64,000 nt of DNA from Lamellibrachia columna (GCA_963662155.1 OY759273.1:29654044-29718043), one strand, 5' to 3'; numbered from the stretch's first letter, positions 10,806-23,152 are shown. The notes: a model not told the origin generated them from the sequence alone. Translations and numbers: made by a program.

Positions 10806-13800
10806 CATAATTAACTGCACCAACGTGTGTGCAGTGGAAAAATAGTTCACGACAAAAAATGCTGCTTTATATGTTTACTTTTTAATATTTTATGACAGAA
10901 AGTGGAAATTCATCCATTATTTCCCGTGGCTGACATTCTCTGATATAATCCATTGTTATTGTATACAGTACCTATTACTGTAGCTATAATATGTTTGTTA
11001 ATAATAAATTGATGATCAACTACCGGCTCACACATGCGCAGATACAGGTCTACAATCTGTCCTTAGTGGATAAAACCTTCTAAAAAGAAGGGAAACGTAG
11101 GGCTCTAATAATGGTTGCACTTATAAAGTCATGGGTTATCTATATTAAAGCGAAACAAAAGTCATGGTTTTGGGGCTATCCACCTAAAAGAGATAATAAA
11201 AACTAACCTTGTGCAACTAAAATCAAGAATATCATGCCAGTGGTTTACTTAGAATGTGTTCTAAAAGTGGGGAGTTTCTGGTAATTTCTTCGATTGACTG
11301 AAGGCTGACAAGTTAACCAGTGTGACCGATAAGCGTGTTTGCAGTTCTATAAAATCAGGGTAACCTAGACTACTTGTGATGTATTAAGTGAGGTCAGCGT
11401 ACACAGAAACAATGCCAAGTCTCAGACAAATGTTCTGTTTTGACAGAAAGAGAACTGATTTAGTCAACTAAGGCCAATATATGTTACATATGTTGAGTTT
11501 GGATGCAAACAGCATGGCCATATCATATTTGCAAGTATAGTGTTTACAAATAGATTTTCATTTGGTGAGTGAACATTGGCAGACTACAGGCACTAGTGAC
11601 ATATGGTTATCCAACAGTATGGTGTGGCCCATGAAATTAAGATGCTGTGTGTTCAACAAGGTTTTCCTAGTAAAATGTTAACAACTTCTTGAAAAAATAT
11701 ATATCAATGCTGGGTTCTTCTGGGGGAATCATTCTTCCTATGTGTGTGACAGTGTGTACTGTAGTTTGGCAGTCAAATCGAATTTGCGAATGACATTCAT
11801 CCTATACGATAATTATGCATAGGTTATTAGCATTGCGATAAAAAGTTAATAAAAGACCAAACATTTTCTTACCAGTTTATTAATATATAAAATGTTCAGA
11901 AATGCACATGTTAGTTTTTATTATCTCTTTTAGGTGGATAGCCCCAAAACCATGACTTTTGTTTCGCTTTAATGGGTCCTTAATGTTGTAACAACATTTA
12001 GTACAGTTAACTCTCAATTGGTGCTTTCACATCACAAAATATTTATAAACTTAAATTTTCTCAAACATTTAATCTTATGTAAGCAGTGAAAGTGAATTGA
12101 AGAATGTGTCTTACTACTATGCACTGACTGAACACTGACCCCTTCCACTGTTGTCTGTAATTTTGTTTAAATTACAAAGAAATGATCTTCTTACAAGTGA
12201 GTATGGTTATCCAGCACAAGACTCACAAGGTATAATATTATACTTACACAGGATGCTCGTGTGATTTTTGTTTTACCTACAACATAACATCAATAACATT
12301 TAGTTTAACTTTCAGTGCCATAGAGTACATAGTGAATACGACACTGTGTACATTTAACATTTTATTATTACACATATTCTATTCAAATGTTGTATCTGAA
12401 AAACAGCAAAGCCTTGAAATCAAATGGATTTCATTAAATCCTTTTTCATAAACCATTCTGCCTGCTGTAAACATGACTTATGTCATCATAGTCCCAGCAA
12501 CCCTATACATCCAGGACGGTTTACAGATACACCAGGCAGATGGGACGTATCAGTATAGCTTTAGAATCTCATTACAAAATAACATACCGTATTCTACCTA
12601 TTAAACATACATGCCCTAATTAGCGTACACCCCCTTTTTCAATCACCAGGATCCATAACAATTATTGTAATTTGACTAGTGTGGAACAACTGAAAAGTGT
12701 CTCCATCTGGTGTTAAACAGTTGTCACCAAAAAGACACCACTACCCCCTGGTAGTAGTATTTACCTTATTATCTAGAGAAATACATTTTGTTGTACGTTT
12801 GTAAGAACAGATTCCTTGACATTTTTCCATGGCCCAATTTTTTTTCAAGCATACTGTACCCTTGTTAGATTGAATATGTTATTTCTAATTGGGATGTGTA
12901 ACTGAAACTGGGATTGATATAATGTAATTAGGATGTGTAACTGAAACTGGGATTGATATAATGTAATTGGGATGTGTAACTGAAACTGGGATTGATATAA
13001 TGTAATTGGGATGTGTAACTAAAAGTGGGATTGATATAATGTAATTGGGATGTGTAACTGAAACTGGGATTGATATAATGTAACTGACCCCAAGTCTGTT
13101 TATAAATATGGCTCACCATTTGCTGAAAAGGACCGCAACACTGAAACCAGGGTTGAAAAAAAATCATGATTTAAAAAAAAACTATAAAAAAATCGGATTT
13201 TTTAAAATTTAAATCGGATTTTTTAAATTTAAATCGGATGTTTTTAATTTATTAGATTTTTTAAAAATCTGGTATATAGACATTAATAAATTTTATATAG
13301 ATGTTGATGTATTTATAAAATCTTTCAAATGTGTTCTATTCAAATCGATCTAGGTACTTGTCTTAAGAGGGTACATGATTTTTGCTTATATAAAGACATT
13401 AGACAATGTCCACAAGGCCTCACCTCCTGTAGTTGCATAATCTGTCTTGGAAAGGAAAGCATGCTGTGTGTCTGTGGCTGTAGCAGTGCTAATTATTGTT
13501 TTTGCTGAGAGGGTGGATTAGCACCTGTCTGTGTATTCTAAGGGTCTCTAACCAAACTGGTACAGTATTAAACAATTGTAGCCCAGACTGTCTCACTTGA
13601 GTCAACATACTGAATTGATAACAACTAGTACAAGCTCTATGTTGACTTTAACTCTGGGCTTCTGACTTGAAAAGATACTTCCTCTGGAAGACAACTTTGT
13701 GTGGCTTCACTGCATTCAAAAAGGGAATAGCTCAGACATACACAATGTCATAAAATATTTGATTGTCAGGCTATCTGGTGTCAATACAGCTACACAAGTG

Positions 13801-15067
13801 TGCACATTTTGTGCTTTTGTATTAAAAAACATACAAAACTGTGTTGATCGCAATGCTTGTAAACAATTATTTGTGCTAAATTCATATAAATCAGCGATTA
13901 AAAAAATCGGAAGTAAAAAAATCATAAATCAATGATTTTTTTGGAGTGATTTAAATCATGATTTAAATCAAATGATTTAAATCAAACAACCCTGACTGAA
14001 ATACAACAGAGTAAACCAACCCCATTATTTGTTGTTGGCAACATGCAGGAATTGTGCTAAATGTCAAGTATGATGTCATCACCATAATGATGCAAGTTGA
14101 TGAAATCCCAACCAAATGAACATGGAGTTTAAATACAGCAAATTAGTGACCTTACTGGTGGGATTTTAACTCCAAATGTTATTGAATGCAACCGAGGATG
14201 ATTACCTGTGTAGTCAGTGGCAATCATGATGGTATTGTTCAGTGATGACTTTATATGAACTATGGGCAGTTCATCATATCTGGTGCCGGCTATCAGCATG
14301 GATGATGTCTCTTCAGTTGGGATTGTGATACCAGAGCTGAAACAGAGGCCAATAAACAAGGGTTAACTGTGATATCAGAGCTGAAGCAGAGGCCAATAAA
14401 CAGAGGTTAATTGTGATACCAGAGCTGAAACAGAGGCTAATAAACAAGGGTTAATTGTGATACCAGCCATGAAACAGGCCATTAAACAAAAGTTAATTCT
14501 GAAACTTTAGACCCATTCATGAAAAACGCAGTCTCAGGTCAAATATATTTACGAAATAAAACACACAATACTTGAAATTGCTAAATACAAACTTGCATAC
14601 ATGATCTATTGTTCGGGCATGTAACTAATTAAATGCTCAACTTGGCAAGGTCATTCAGAGAAATGGTAATCACAACAAAAGCACACATAAGATCCTCTTA
14701 GCTCCACGTGTATTTTGTAGTTCTGCACATTATAGTAATAATTAGCTTACCAAGACCTACTGTCCATATGTGCTGCCCTCTGGTTAATACTGGTCAAACT
14801 GGAAGTTGGTAAATATTTCTTCTGATTTATTTAATATTTGGAACAATCATAAAGTGACGCACAGATGCTGTGACGTCATCTCAGTCATAATTCTAATTGT
14901 CTTACATGTCACCAACACACCTGTCAACTCTCATGCATAAGCTGCAAGATTCACGGTTTCGCATTAAATCACGGCAAAGGTCTGAAATCTCCCAATATTA
15001 TCATAATCTTTAGCGATGAAATAATATTTTTTAATGTCCCATTTTTTTGCAAAAATGAGACACATAA

Positions 15068-15134
<67 letters not shown>

Positions 15135-16454
15135 ATACATTTTCTGTGCATCTTAGTTTAGTAGTATGTCGATTCATGTGCATGTTTGGCATTCCAAATA
15201 ATTTTTTTTAGTATTTTAATAAATGTTTAATTAACTTTAAAATAATTAGCAACTGGCTAATCACTTAACATATATTTTTGTCGGGGTTCCAAGAGGATAT
15301 AAATAATTGCACTTTATCATCCAGTACAATTTTGAGGTTAATGAAACAACAACTTTTATGGCACAGCTGCAGTTGATGGATATCGTAGACTTGGTTGAAT
15401 GCACCACTTCAAAATCATTTCAAACAAATACTTAGCCCAGCCATTTTCTACAGGAAGTGTTCATATGCAATGCATTTCATGAAACAGATGAGCAAATTTT
15501 TTTAATGGAGGCAACTTTAACTGTTGCGATGGCAAAGCAAAGATGTACTGCCTCTTGACAGAAGGATGAGAATGACCCCTTACTCTGTAAACCCTTCTAT
15601 GCCCAGGAGATCATCTTCGGCAATGGCCTCTGCTTGTTGTGCAGAGGACACAATCTTCTTGGTCTTATGTTCACTGTCCAGTGTCTGTAGTTTAGGGCCA
15701 GTGTGGAAGGTCCGTGGTCCAATAGTAAGTGCTGTAAAATATGGAATGCAGGAATGCAAATTGGAGTTGATTCTGTCATGGAAAAAGCTAAAAAATACAT
15801 GTTAACTAATAATGAAAATCATCAGTTACAAAGTTATAAGTTGTCATAAAACAAGTTATATTTATAACAGTTACATATGTGATTAAAATATTGACCTCCA
15901 AATATCTTGCAATTGGCAGTCCAAACAAATTTCAGAGTGCACAAATTGGCTAGGGTTATCTCTCCGGACACCATGTCAGAAACTGGTGAAATGTCAATAT
16001 GAATTAAGTAGCACCCTCTAGATGAACTTAGTATATTTGCCTGGTAAATAATGGGCTCTTTTTCTGATAGAAATATGAATTCATGCAGTCATTTTATTGA
16101 TGGTACCACAAAGTAGGAAATGTGGTGAATGTGTCTTTAGTTGTTAATTGGTAAAATACCGTGTTCTGCTAAAATGTACTCAGCCTACTGCAGAGTTTGT
16201 TCAACCGGCGATTAAACATTGGACGTGTCATGTCAAAAACATTATGTGCCCAACTATTATCTTACTTGCCAATGACAAGTGTTAATATCTTGTGTTACTA
16301 TGTGTATTCATTACACCCCCACTTGGGTCATGACATAAACTCAATATGTGTCACCTCGCATTGACTGCTGTAGACTCCTGCTAGCAAATGCATGTTGGAA
16401 ATGGCAGCTGCACGTGTAAGCACGCTGACATGCCTCTACCACATTTCGTAGCAT
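7025..16454 (-). CDS. MRPS11: Mitochondrial ribosomal protein S11 (uS11m), 7 exons
   Basis: Coding exons in order on the minus strand: 16454-16355, 15731-15584, 14336-14206, 12276-12248, 9196-9122, 8560-8495 and 7132-7025. Their total of 657 nt encodes 218 residues, against 194 in human. All junctions are GT-AG and all phases match. The N-terminus ([17 protein letters not shown]) is Arg-containing and lacks acidic residues apart from one Glu, as expected for a mitochondrial presequence. The S11 fold follows: [18 protein letters not shown], then [20 protein letters not shown], then [14 protein letters not shown], and the C-terminal [14 protein letters not shown], all close to human and fly MRPS11. 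The protein would bind the platform of the mitoribosome small subunit. Introns are packed with repeats: a minisatellite (intron 6), a LINE (intron 4) and a hAT element (intron 3). I infer the first exon from phase and character; the other six are secure by homology. Confidence 0.95.
7276..8035. repeat. About 41-bp minisatellite, 18 copies, in mRpS11 intron 6
   Basis: Unit: TGTAGATACCCAGTAGAGCA plus a variable tail (ATATTGAACTGT or ATATTTAACTT). Two tetramers with the same order of variants (GACC-GACC-CAGC-GAGT) occur at units 5-8 and 12-15, a sign of block duplication. Confidence 0.95.
9240..10735 (+). mobile_element. CR1/Jockey-like LINE, 5'-truncated and broken
   Basis: Reverse-transcriptase remnants read in order [57 protein letters not shown] and IVRPH, then [18 protein letters not shown] and a C-terminal [11 protein letters not shown]. 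At least five stops or frameshifts separate them, so it is dead. The 3' end carries the short tandem tail CTTGTTAAAT twice. It lies antisense in mRpS11 intron 4; its 5' end reaches within about 45 bp of the exon 5 splice acceptor. Confidence 0.92.
10735..11660 (+). repeat. Dispersed repeat family, copy B
   Basis: Second copy of the family described at 4765-5624. It lacks the LINE insertion and the 54-bp expansion, but has about 230 bp of extra sequence at 11070-11300, which includes the left arm of the perfect inverted repeat at 11144-11207. Confidence 0.75.
11144..11973. repeat. Perfect 64-bp inverted repeat enclosing 702 bp
   Basis: The 64 bases at 11144-11207 (starting ATTAAAGCGAAACAAAAGTC) are the exact reverse complement of 11910-11973. 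The arms could be termini of a recently moved element or the product of a local inversion-duplication. The interior has no recognised coding sequence. Confidence 0.85.
12248..12276 (-). CDS. MRPS11: 29-nt micro-exon 4 of mRpS11
   Basis: On the minus strand an acceptor (ATGTTGTAG) and a donor (GTAAGT) enclose 29 nt reading [10 protein letters not shown], where the first Gly is completed by the last G of exon 3. This supplies exactly the residues missing between TDYT in exon 3 and GTEGFRN in exon 5, in the position where fly MRPS11 has a similar Leu/Ile-Arg-Ser-Cys stretch. The phase closes without error on both sides. Confidence 0.9.
12887..13083. repeat. 39-bp tandem repeat, 5 copies
   Basis: Unit AATTGGGATGTGTAACTGAA plus ACTGGGATTGATATAATGT, nearly identical between copies, in mRpS11 intron 3. 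Confidence 0.9.
13148..13994. mobile_element. Non-autonomous hAT element with 8-bp TSD
   Basis: The ends are CAGGGTTG and CAACCCTG, followed inward by AAATCATGATTTAAA-type subterminal repeats on both sides, typical of hAT elements. The flanks ACTGAAAC (13140-13147) and ACTGAAAT (13995-14002) form an 8-bp target-site duplication with one mismatch. The 847-bp interior has no transposase. It sits inside mRpS11 intron 3. Confidence 0.92.
14325..14480 (-). repeat. Tandem copies of the mRpS11 exon 3 splice acceptor
   Basis: On the minus strand the junction block CCTCTGTTTCAGCTCTGGTA recurs at about 48-50 bp spacing upstream of the real exon 3. There are two good extra copies and one decayed copy in the intron. 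Each good copy repeats both the acceptor and the first bases of the exon. Confidence 0.85.
15071..15132. repeat. (GT)n microsatellite
   Basis: About 31 uninterrupted GT dinucleotides in mRpS11 intron 2. Confidence 0.97.
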
Positions 16455-18132
16455 TCTCTGCAAAGCAAAACACATTTAATGAATCTATGCACTTTGTCAC
16501 GACCTTTTGTAATCTTACTTGTTCATTTCACCTTTAACAACTTTGTTTCAACATCTGTCCTCTTTTATTAATGTTTGGAAGAACTGGTATACCTAAGAAC
16601 TTAAGTCAGAACATCTTGAAAGTGCCTAGTAATGGAAGTATTTTGTGTATGCCACCTGGTGGATAGTGACCACACTAATGGTGCACCCCCTGTTGAACAG
16701 TTTTGGCACTAGCAGCACCCCTAACAGCGAGTGAATAATTTTTTTCCGTAAAACAACGCCCTTAATGCTTAGTAACTCAAGTACTTTGCGTTTTAAAAAC
16801 GCTTATTATTGTTGAAGTGCCTACTCCAGGGCCAGAAATAGATGCCGCATTAGCATGAATTGCCTACACAGCCAAATAGCGAGAAGCCGAACTAGCGAAT
16901 GAACTGCAGAGTTCGGTAAAAGTTGTTCTCAGTGTCTGCAGTGATAAAAAGATAAGACACGTTCCGACGATAATGTTATAGGACAAATGACCTGATCAAG
17001 ACCACATCGATAGGACATTTTCAAGTTGAATCGGTCTATGTCTGATATCCGAGCCCAACATGCATCATTGATATTTCATAATTCCTGCAGTTTGTATTAA
17101 TAACCTTCCATCTGGCGCCATGCACAATTTGATCTTTTAATGAATCCATATTTCTATTTATCAACCTTTAATATCTTTTTAATGAATATATGCCGACTGA
17201 CTTGTCATCTGACTGTGCAGTGCGTGTATCCAAGTTTTTGGCAATGTTGCTGTAGTGCCAGTGCAGTTTACGTTTCGCCAAGCCCAGGTGTTTGTCCCAA
17301 GATTTGATTAAACCATTTAGACTATATTTGACCTTTGTGTAGCATATGACCAGATTAGTAACTACAGCTACAGCTAAATAATTAAAATTGATGCTCTTCT
17401 TCATCCGATTTGCAATTAGTCAATGGGTTCAGACCATATTTGTTTTTTTAGGCCGCTCATTATAACGTTTCTTTGGATTCCTGCTAAATTTGTCCTACAA
17501 TTTACTTTTTAAAATCTAATGCAGTAGTACAGAAAACTAATAGTACTGTTCTAACGCATCCGATGTGAAAGTGCTTTGTAAAATTCACTTATCACGTGCA
17601 ATCATCACTTTCCTAGGCTCTTTATGATGGATCCTAAATGTGTAGTTAATACTTTTCTCCACCCTTCCCCCTGTTTAACAGACTTTTTCATTTCCCGTTT
17701 AGTTCTATATCATTTTGTTATGCACTGCAACCCCCCCCCCCCCGCCCAAGTGCAGCAAAATCTCCAAACAAATTCTGTTTAATGGATGGTGGCTGCCTAA
17801 CATAAAGAATAAGAAAATGTAGTCTGTGTCCAATTGTAACTGTCCCTAGTCTGAGAACGTCATGTAATATCGCTCACAACCACACTTTAACTAATAAAAA
17901 CACAATTTGTGAAAACGACCACAGGTCAAAATTATTATCTTAACAATGTAAATGTGCTTTAGTTGTTGTAAGTATACTTACCTTACCAGTGGACTTTGCA
18001 ACGAGGTATTGACAGTATCAAGGACAAGCGTCGTCCGTAAAATTACGAGCCCCTGCTACCATCTAGCGTCTATCACATACATTAATAGTGACACATTGAC
18101 ACGTTCGCAAATCGACAGGGGAACAATATTTT
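16455..18132. other. Intergenic, no gene seen
   Basis: The region upstream of the mRpS11 start codon contains its promoter, but I see no TATA box or clear motif. A C14 run lies near 17731. Open frames here are short and resemble no family I recognise. Confidence 0.4.
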
Positions 18133-18135
18133 CAG

Positions 18136-18500
18136 GGATTATATTCCCGGGGGTGGTACTCCCTATACTGAGGCATACATGTATGTGCCGCGCAAATGCC
18201 CCTGTTTTTGGCCATTTTCTCTCTCTGTCCGAAGAAAAAGGTTAATTTTCTCTATTTGTGCCCCAATTAAACCTGATAATTATCTCTTTCATCGAAGAGG
18301 AAATTTCCCAATGAAAACGTTCCGCCCGGCCTTACCTTACACTTATAGATATTACATACATTTTTCAATAATTCTCTCTTGGTGACCATAAATTTCTTGA
18401 TTTCTCTCTCTCGATATCTCTCTCCATGTGCTCCATGGAGCTCTGGCGGCACACCCCCACCGCTTTGGTATGGCAGTACCCCCCCTGGGATTATATTATT
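18136..18500. mobile_element. MITE-like element with imperfect terminal inverted repeats
   Basis: The left end (GGGATTATATTCCCGGGGGT ... TGTGCCGC) matches the reverse complement of the right end (GCGGCACACCCCC ... CCCCCTGGGATTATATTA) over about 50 bp at roughly 70% identity. A related end, GTACCCCCCCGGG next to CAGTATAGGGA, occurs near 25908-25935. This looks like a dispersed family common in marine invertebrates. Confidence 0.55.
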
Positions 18501-18820
18501 TATAAAAAATTTATAAAAGTATTTCTTTCATAAGCTAGCTCTTCTTCATCGTCATGTTAATGTTTCGTTCAAATTTGGCATGGATATGTTTGTATTTCGA
18601 CTGAGATTAAAACCAATGTTCCATAAAAATCACAAGCTTTATTAATAAAAGAAAAACTGCCCATGCATGGCCATGCCATGACCATGTCGTGGCCACAATG
18701 CTAGACAGACGACCATGCTGCACGCTGTCAAAAGCCAGTGAGACAGTTTTCGAATTATGCTCTGACTTATCATCTAGGATCTTGCAAAGGGGGGTGCCAG
18801 GCCTAACTGCATGGTCACCC

Positions 18821-19079
<259 letters not shown>

Positions 19080-19273
19080 GATATCACAATTTGTAAATAC
19101 AATAAATACGCTTGTAGTAAGTTAAATTGAAACTGGGCATGCATGGTACATAAAATGTCATCGTATAAAATGTCACATATTAATATATATTATATTAAAA
19201 AACATTTGGGAGAAATATCGCTAAAGCAAAGAAATCAATGTTTTCAGTTCCATTCTGCATTGTCAACTATACG

Positions 19274-19682
19274 GGTGTAACAACACATAGAACTATCGAT
19301 GCATCGCAATAGTAAATGTGGCGATGCAATACTTATACTATCAATAGCAAATTGTAATATCGATAATCGTCGGTAGTACACCGAACTATCGATAGTAATG
19401 ACAGTTGGCAAAACAATTTAGTAGGGCTACTTAATTGTGCCACTGGATTGATAGAAGTAAACATGTTTTTCAAATATATATTGGTAGGATAATTGTATTT
19501 ATGTATTGACCTAATATCAACAATCGTCGATTAAAGCAATATCATTACACGGATCCAGCATTTTTAACCAGCTATAGGTCCAAGTCTACGAGATGGCGCC
19601 ACCTGTCAATCACGGTTTATCACTGCTTTCCTGGAATACTATCGCAATAGTAATTTAAATATCCCGATATCGTCACCCCGAG
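19274..19682. mobile_element. Possible MITE rich in TATCGATA motifs
   Basis: The segment starts GGGTGTAACAACACA and ends GATATCGTCACCCC, which are weakly complementary. The interior contains several ACTATCGATAG and CTATCGCAATAG palindromic motifs. The boundaries and class are uncertain. Confidence 0.35.
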
Positions 19683-19789
19683 TCAACTACATGTCACCAT
19701 ATTCACATCGTCAAAGTTAACACCAACACATATATAGGCCCTATATGTTACAGACAAACTGTGTAATCAGTCATTTTGCATAATGTCTA

Positions 19790-20292
19790 ATGACATTTTT
19801 AGGCATTACACATAATGACTGTTTCACTCATGCAGTCAGTTCGCAAAATGCCTGAAAACTTCAGTCATTTCGCGAAATGCCTGGTAACATGGCACTGGTT
19901 TTACACAGTTTGACTGGTGACCATTTCAGGCATATTGTATATCCATAAATGTGTACCCACTCCTCTCAATTTGATAAACAGCTATCTCATTGGAACTTCT
20001 AATTGCCTACAGACTACAGTGGTGGTTTGTCTCAATTGGATATTTGCGAGTCTCTATAAAAAGGGAAATCAGCATGTATTAATCACTTGCCTCTGCATTG
20101 CTGGCTGTCACAATGGTGCAGGATCATTTTGAAGTAAAATTTAAAGAGCCTACTTTCTGAGTATGCAGTTTCACGTCATGGATACTACATTTCCTGACAT
20201 TTCACAAATCGTCTAGGCATTTCGTGAATCGACTAGACATTTTGTGAATCAACTAGGCATTTTGTAAGTCAACTATAGGCATTTGCAAAAGT
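19790..20292. repeat. Short repeats of a GGCATTTYGYGAA motif
   Basis: Motifs of the type TTCGCGAAATGCC and CTAGGCATTTCGTGAATCGA recur in both orientations. Four of them are in tandem at about 22-bp spacing (20210-20290). Confidence 0.5.
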
Positions 20293-20508
20293 TCAGTTAG
20301 TAATGCAGATTGTCACCATCATAACCTGCCTTCAGCATTTATCGATATGCTTGCTATAGCAACTTGTCTGCATTAAGACTACAGTATGTTCTTGATATGC
20401 CAGTATAGATAAGGCCTTGTTCTTGTTGAATGTAAAATATATATGTAAAATGATACTGTAAATTGTGACCCATGTGAGGCATTTTTATAAACCGTGTGCA
20501 AAATTCAG

Positions 20509-20732
20509 GCTTCAGAGGATGATCTCCTGGCTATCCTCAACACCCTTACAGAAGCTACTCCAGAACCTGAAGCATCCATCACACAATCAATGTCCAATGA
20601 TCCCACGTTGTGGACAGCAACTACAGAAACAGAGTGTGCTACTCTCACCCCGACGTCCAGCCCGTCACTGTTGAGGTTTGCAAGACGTAGGGGAAGGTTG
20701 GGACCTATGAGCCGCTTTTCACATTTTTAGCA
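20509..20732 (+). CDS. Candidate terminal coding exon, unknown protein
   Basis: An AG acceptor (AAAATTCAG) precedes an open frame of 73 codons starting ASEDDLLAILNTLTEATPEP, ending RRRGRLGPMSRFSHF and then TAG. A canonical AATAAA follows only 2 bases after the stop (20735). The composition (acidic Ser/Thr/Pro-rich, then a basic end) and the absence of repeats suggest coding. However, I find no upstream exon with a matching phase and do not recognise the family. It could be the last exon of an unannotated gene starting between mRpS11 and here, or a relic. Confidence 0.35.
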
Positions 20733-21364
20733 ATAAAACAAAACCTTATGTATGTTTTAACATAAAAAATGCTCTGTCGTACCCATATGAATATCATCTA
20801 AGAGGGTCTAGACATTAATCGGGCTGGGATTTGTCAATTTCAAAGTATACGCAAATTTAAATTACATTTAAAGCAGAACAATGAATTGGACATGTAATTT
20901 TTATTACCATAAACGTGAGGTACATATTCTGCACGTTATTTAACATACCTTATATTAAATTATTACATTCACGCTTTTAATGCACATGCGTGTTACGCAT
21001 AACTCCGCTTCTTGAGAAACATCTGTTTCAACGAATGCTTGCAATTATGTAAAACTAAATGATACGTTTAATTACCACCAGCCTAACTACAACATATTTA
21101 CTATCAAATATCTTCCTAGTTTTTATTGTAGCTTTTCAGGTTTACTTGAAACCGCTTAATTATTGTAATTCTCACCGGTTTTTGGAAACACTACATTGCC
21201 ACTACTGGCACAGCACGGATGATCTCGACACCAGGCTTGCCACCCATAACTTCTCGTTCTGGGTAGGATAACAAATGTTTGCAATTCATACCAATTGTCT
21301 AAGTTATGTTTAATTACCCCAAGCTACCTGCAAACTATGTATTAGCTTATCGTCACATCTCTTC

Positions 21365-22905
21365 CTACTTGAAATGGTAGTGTTCCAGGTTTGCAGGAAA
21401 CCGCTTAATTCCTTTAGTTCTCTTGGCAGGACCTTGCTCGTCTACCAGTCTGGGAAGCACTACCTGTACTGACGTTACAGGCACAGCGTGGATGTCCTCG
21501 ACAACCGGATCTACATAAGCATTGTCTATCTTGTGTGCCTTCTGTAAGAAGCGAACTTCAATGTCTCCGTCCTCATCTTCCTCATCCAACACCAAACCGA
21601 TGTAATGAACAACTGTTTTTTTTGCAGCGTATAACAACTACACAGTCATCTTTGTGGATGTAGAGATCCGCATGATGATAATTTTGCTTGTCATCTTCCA
21701 CGTCCGTGTCCCGTATCTTGCATGCCGTTGTTGATGTCTGTGTAACCTGTTCCTGGCCTGCTCACGTCCGGGTCGACGTGTTTGTCCTGTGCGAAAGGTA
21801 GACATGTTTTCTTCGCCCTCTTTGGTTTTGTGACAATGTTTTCCTTTCTTCTGTTTAGTAACTCTTCCTTCTCGCGAGTGTCGGTGATGACGGCCAATTT
21901 TCTTTTTCTCCGTTTTGTTGCAGTTGGTTTTCGAGGAGCTGCCTTCTGGCATGGCCATAGGTCCTCAGGCGTGTGCCTCTCAGATGACTCAGGTGATCCT
22001 CTACGGGTTGATGCTGCTGGTGATCCTTGACTAGCAGATGCTGCTGGTGATCCTTGACTGGTTGATGGTGCTGGTTCTGTCGCAGGTGTATTCACATCAA
22101 CGCATATGTCAATGACAGCCGCCGACAGGAACACATCGTCGGGGAATATATTCCTGTTTATGAGATAGATGCCGGTTGCTTCGAATGATGACGTTATGTT
22201 GCAGTGCGGGAACGCTTTACCAAACGCTTGCCCACTCAATTCTGCAACACCGTAAATGGTGATTGTCTTAGCTGGGTGTGAGAGCATCCAAGAGTCGCAC
22301 GCCGTGTTGAAGTACCGTTTAAAGGGCCCATATACTCCTACATCGAAGGTCTGCATTCGATGACTGCAGTGTGGGGGAAAGTGACAATAGACAACTCCTT
22401 TTCACCACCTCTACAAAAATGTGACTTTCGAGGTTATCCTCCACGTTTCGTTAGAGATACATCCATGTGCTCAGTGAAGTGCTCATGTACCTTAGGGAAC
22501 AATTCAGAATTCATCCATCCAGACTGGGTGGCAAGAACCAGACTTCCATTTGGAGTGCATTTATCATGTGATCGCGGAAGTTTACACGTAGAAATATATA
22601 GACAGGGGGCAACGATTGACCAACGGCATTTATGCAGCAACAAAGGGTCACAAAGGTGCCGCGTTCAGCAGAAGTTAGCTGACCAACCTGTTCCTGTCCC
22701 TTTTGGGTCAACACTTTGCCAGGTTTCTGAACGGTTGTCAAACCAGTTTCATCTGACTTCCAAATCTGGCGAGGTTCATATACATGCCTACATATAATGG
22801 TTTTAAGACCGTTGATTTTCAATTACATCGTGAACGGCGTCCTTCATCTTTTCTTCAGGGAACACACCCCTCTTCAGGGAACACACCCCTCTTCATTGCT
22901 GGCCG
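21365..22905 (-). pseudogene. Broken Tigger/pogo-type DDE transposase
   Basis: Read from the right on the minus strand. An N-terminal scrap GVFPEEKMKDAVHDVIENQR (about 22815-22895) is followed by IWKSDETGLTTVQKPGKVLT with the first catalytic Asp. After that come ERGTFVTLCCCINAVG and GSLVLATQSGWMNSELFPKV, then a frameshifted DNLESH (second Asp region; the family usually has DNHESH). The last blocks are QTFDVGVYGPFKRYFN and a C-terminal acidic tail with VLDEEDEDGDIEVRFLQKAH. Several frameshifts and one 20-bp duplication in the N-terminal part make it non-functional. This DDE superfamily (pogo/Tigger) is common in invertebrate genomes. Confidence 0.88.
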
Positions 22906-23152
22906 ATTCCGATTGATTGTAGTCAAATCGGTGACCTGTAACCACTGATACAAATAAATCTTCAGAATGCTCTATCCATGACTAATATAGTATAACTATA
23001 ATACAAAAATTACTTCAAATTATTCTACAGGGTAGGTGTGGCGATCGAAAGTAACCAAGAGTTGCATGGTTCAGCTTTTCAGTGCACTGAATATTTTAAT
23101 TTCCTCTGGCGGTTCGATCTGCACACAGGTTTTCCAATAATAATATTTTACA

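Noticed and set aside
14129..14205. Extension of mRpS11 exon 3 to a downstream GTAAGG donor
   Set aside because: It also gives phase 0, but inserts residues not found in the S11 family. The micro-exon at 12248-12276 restores the family sequence exactly.
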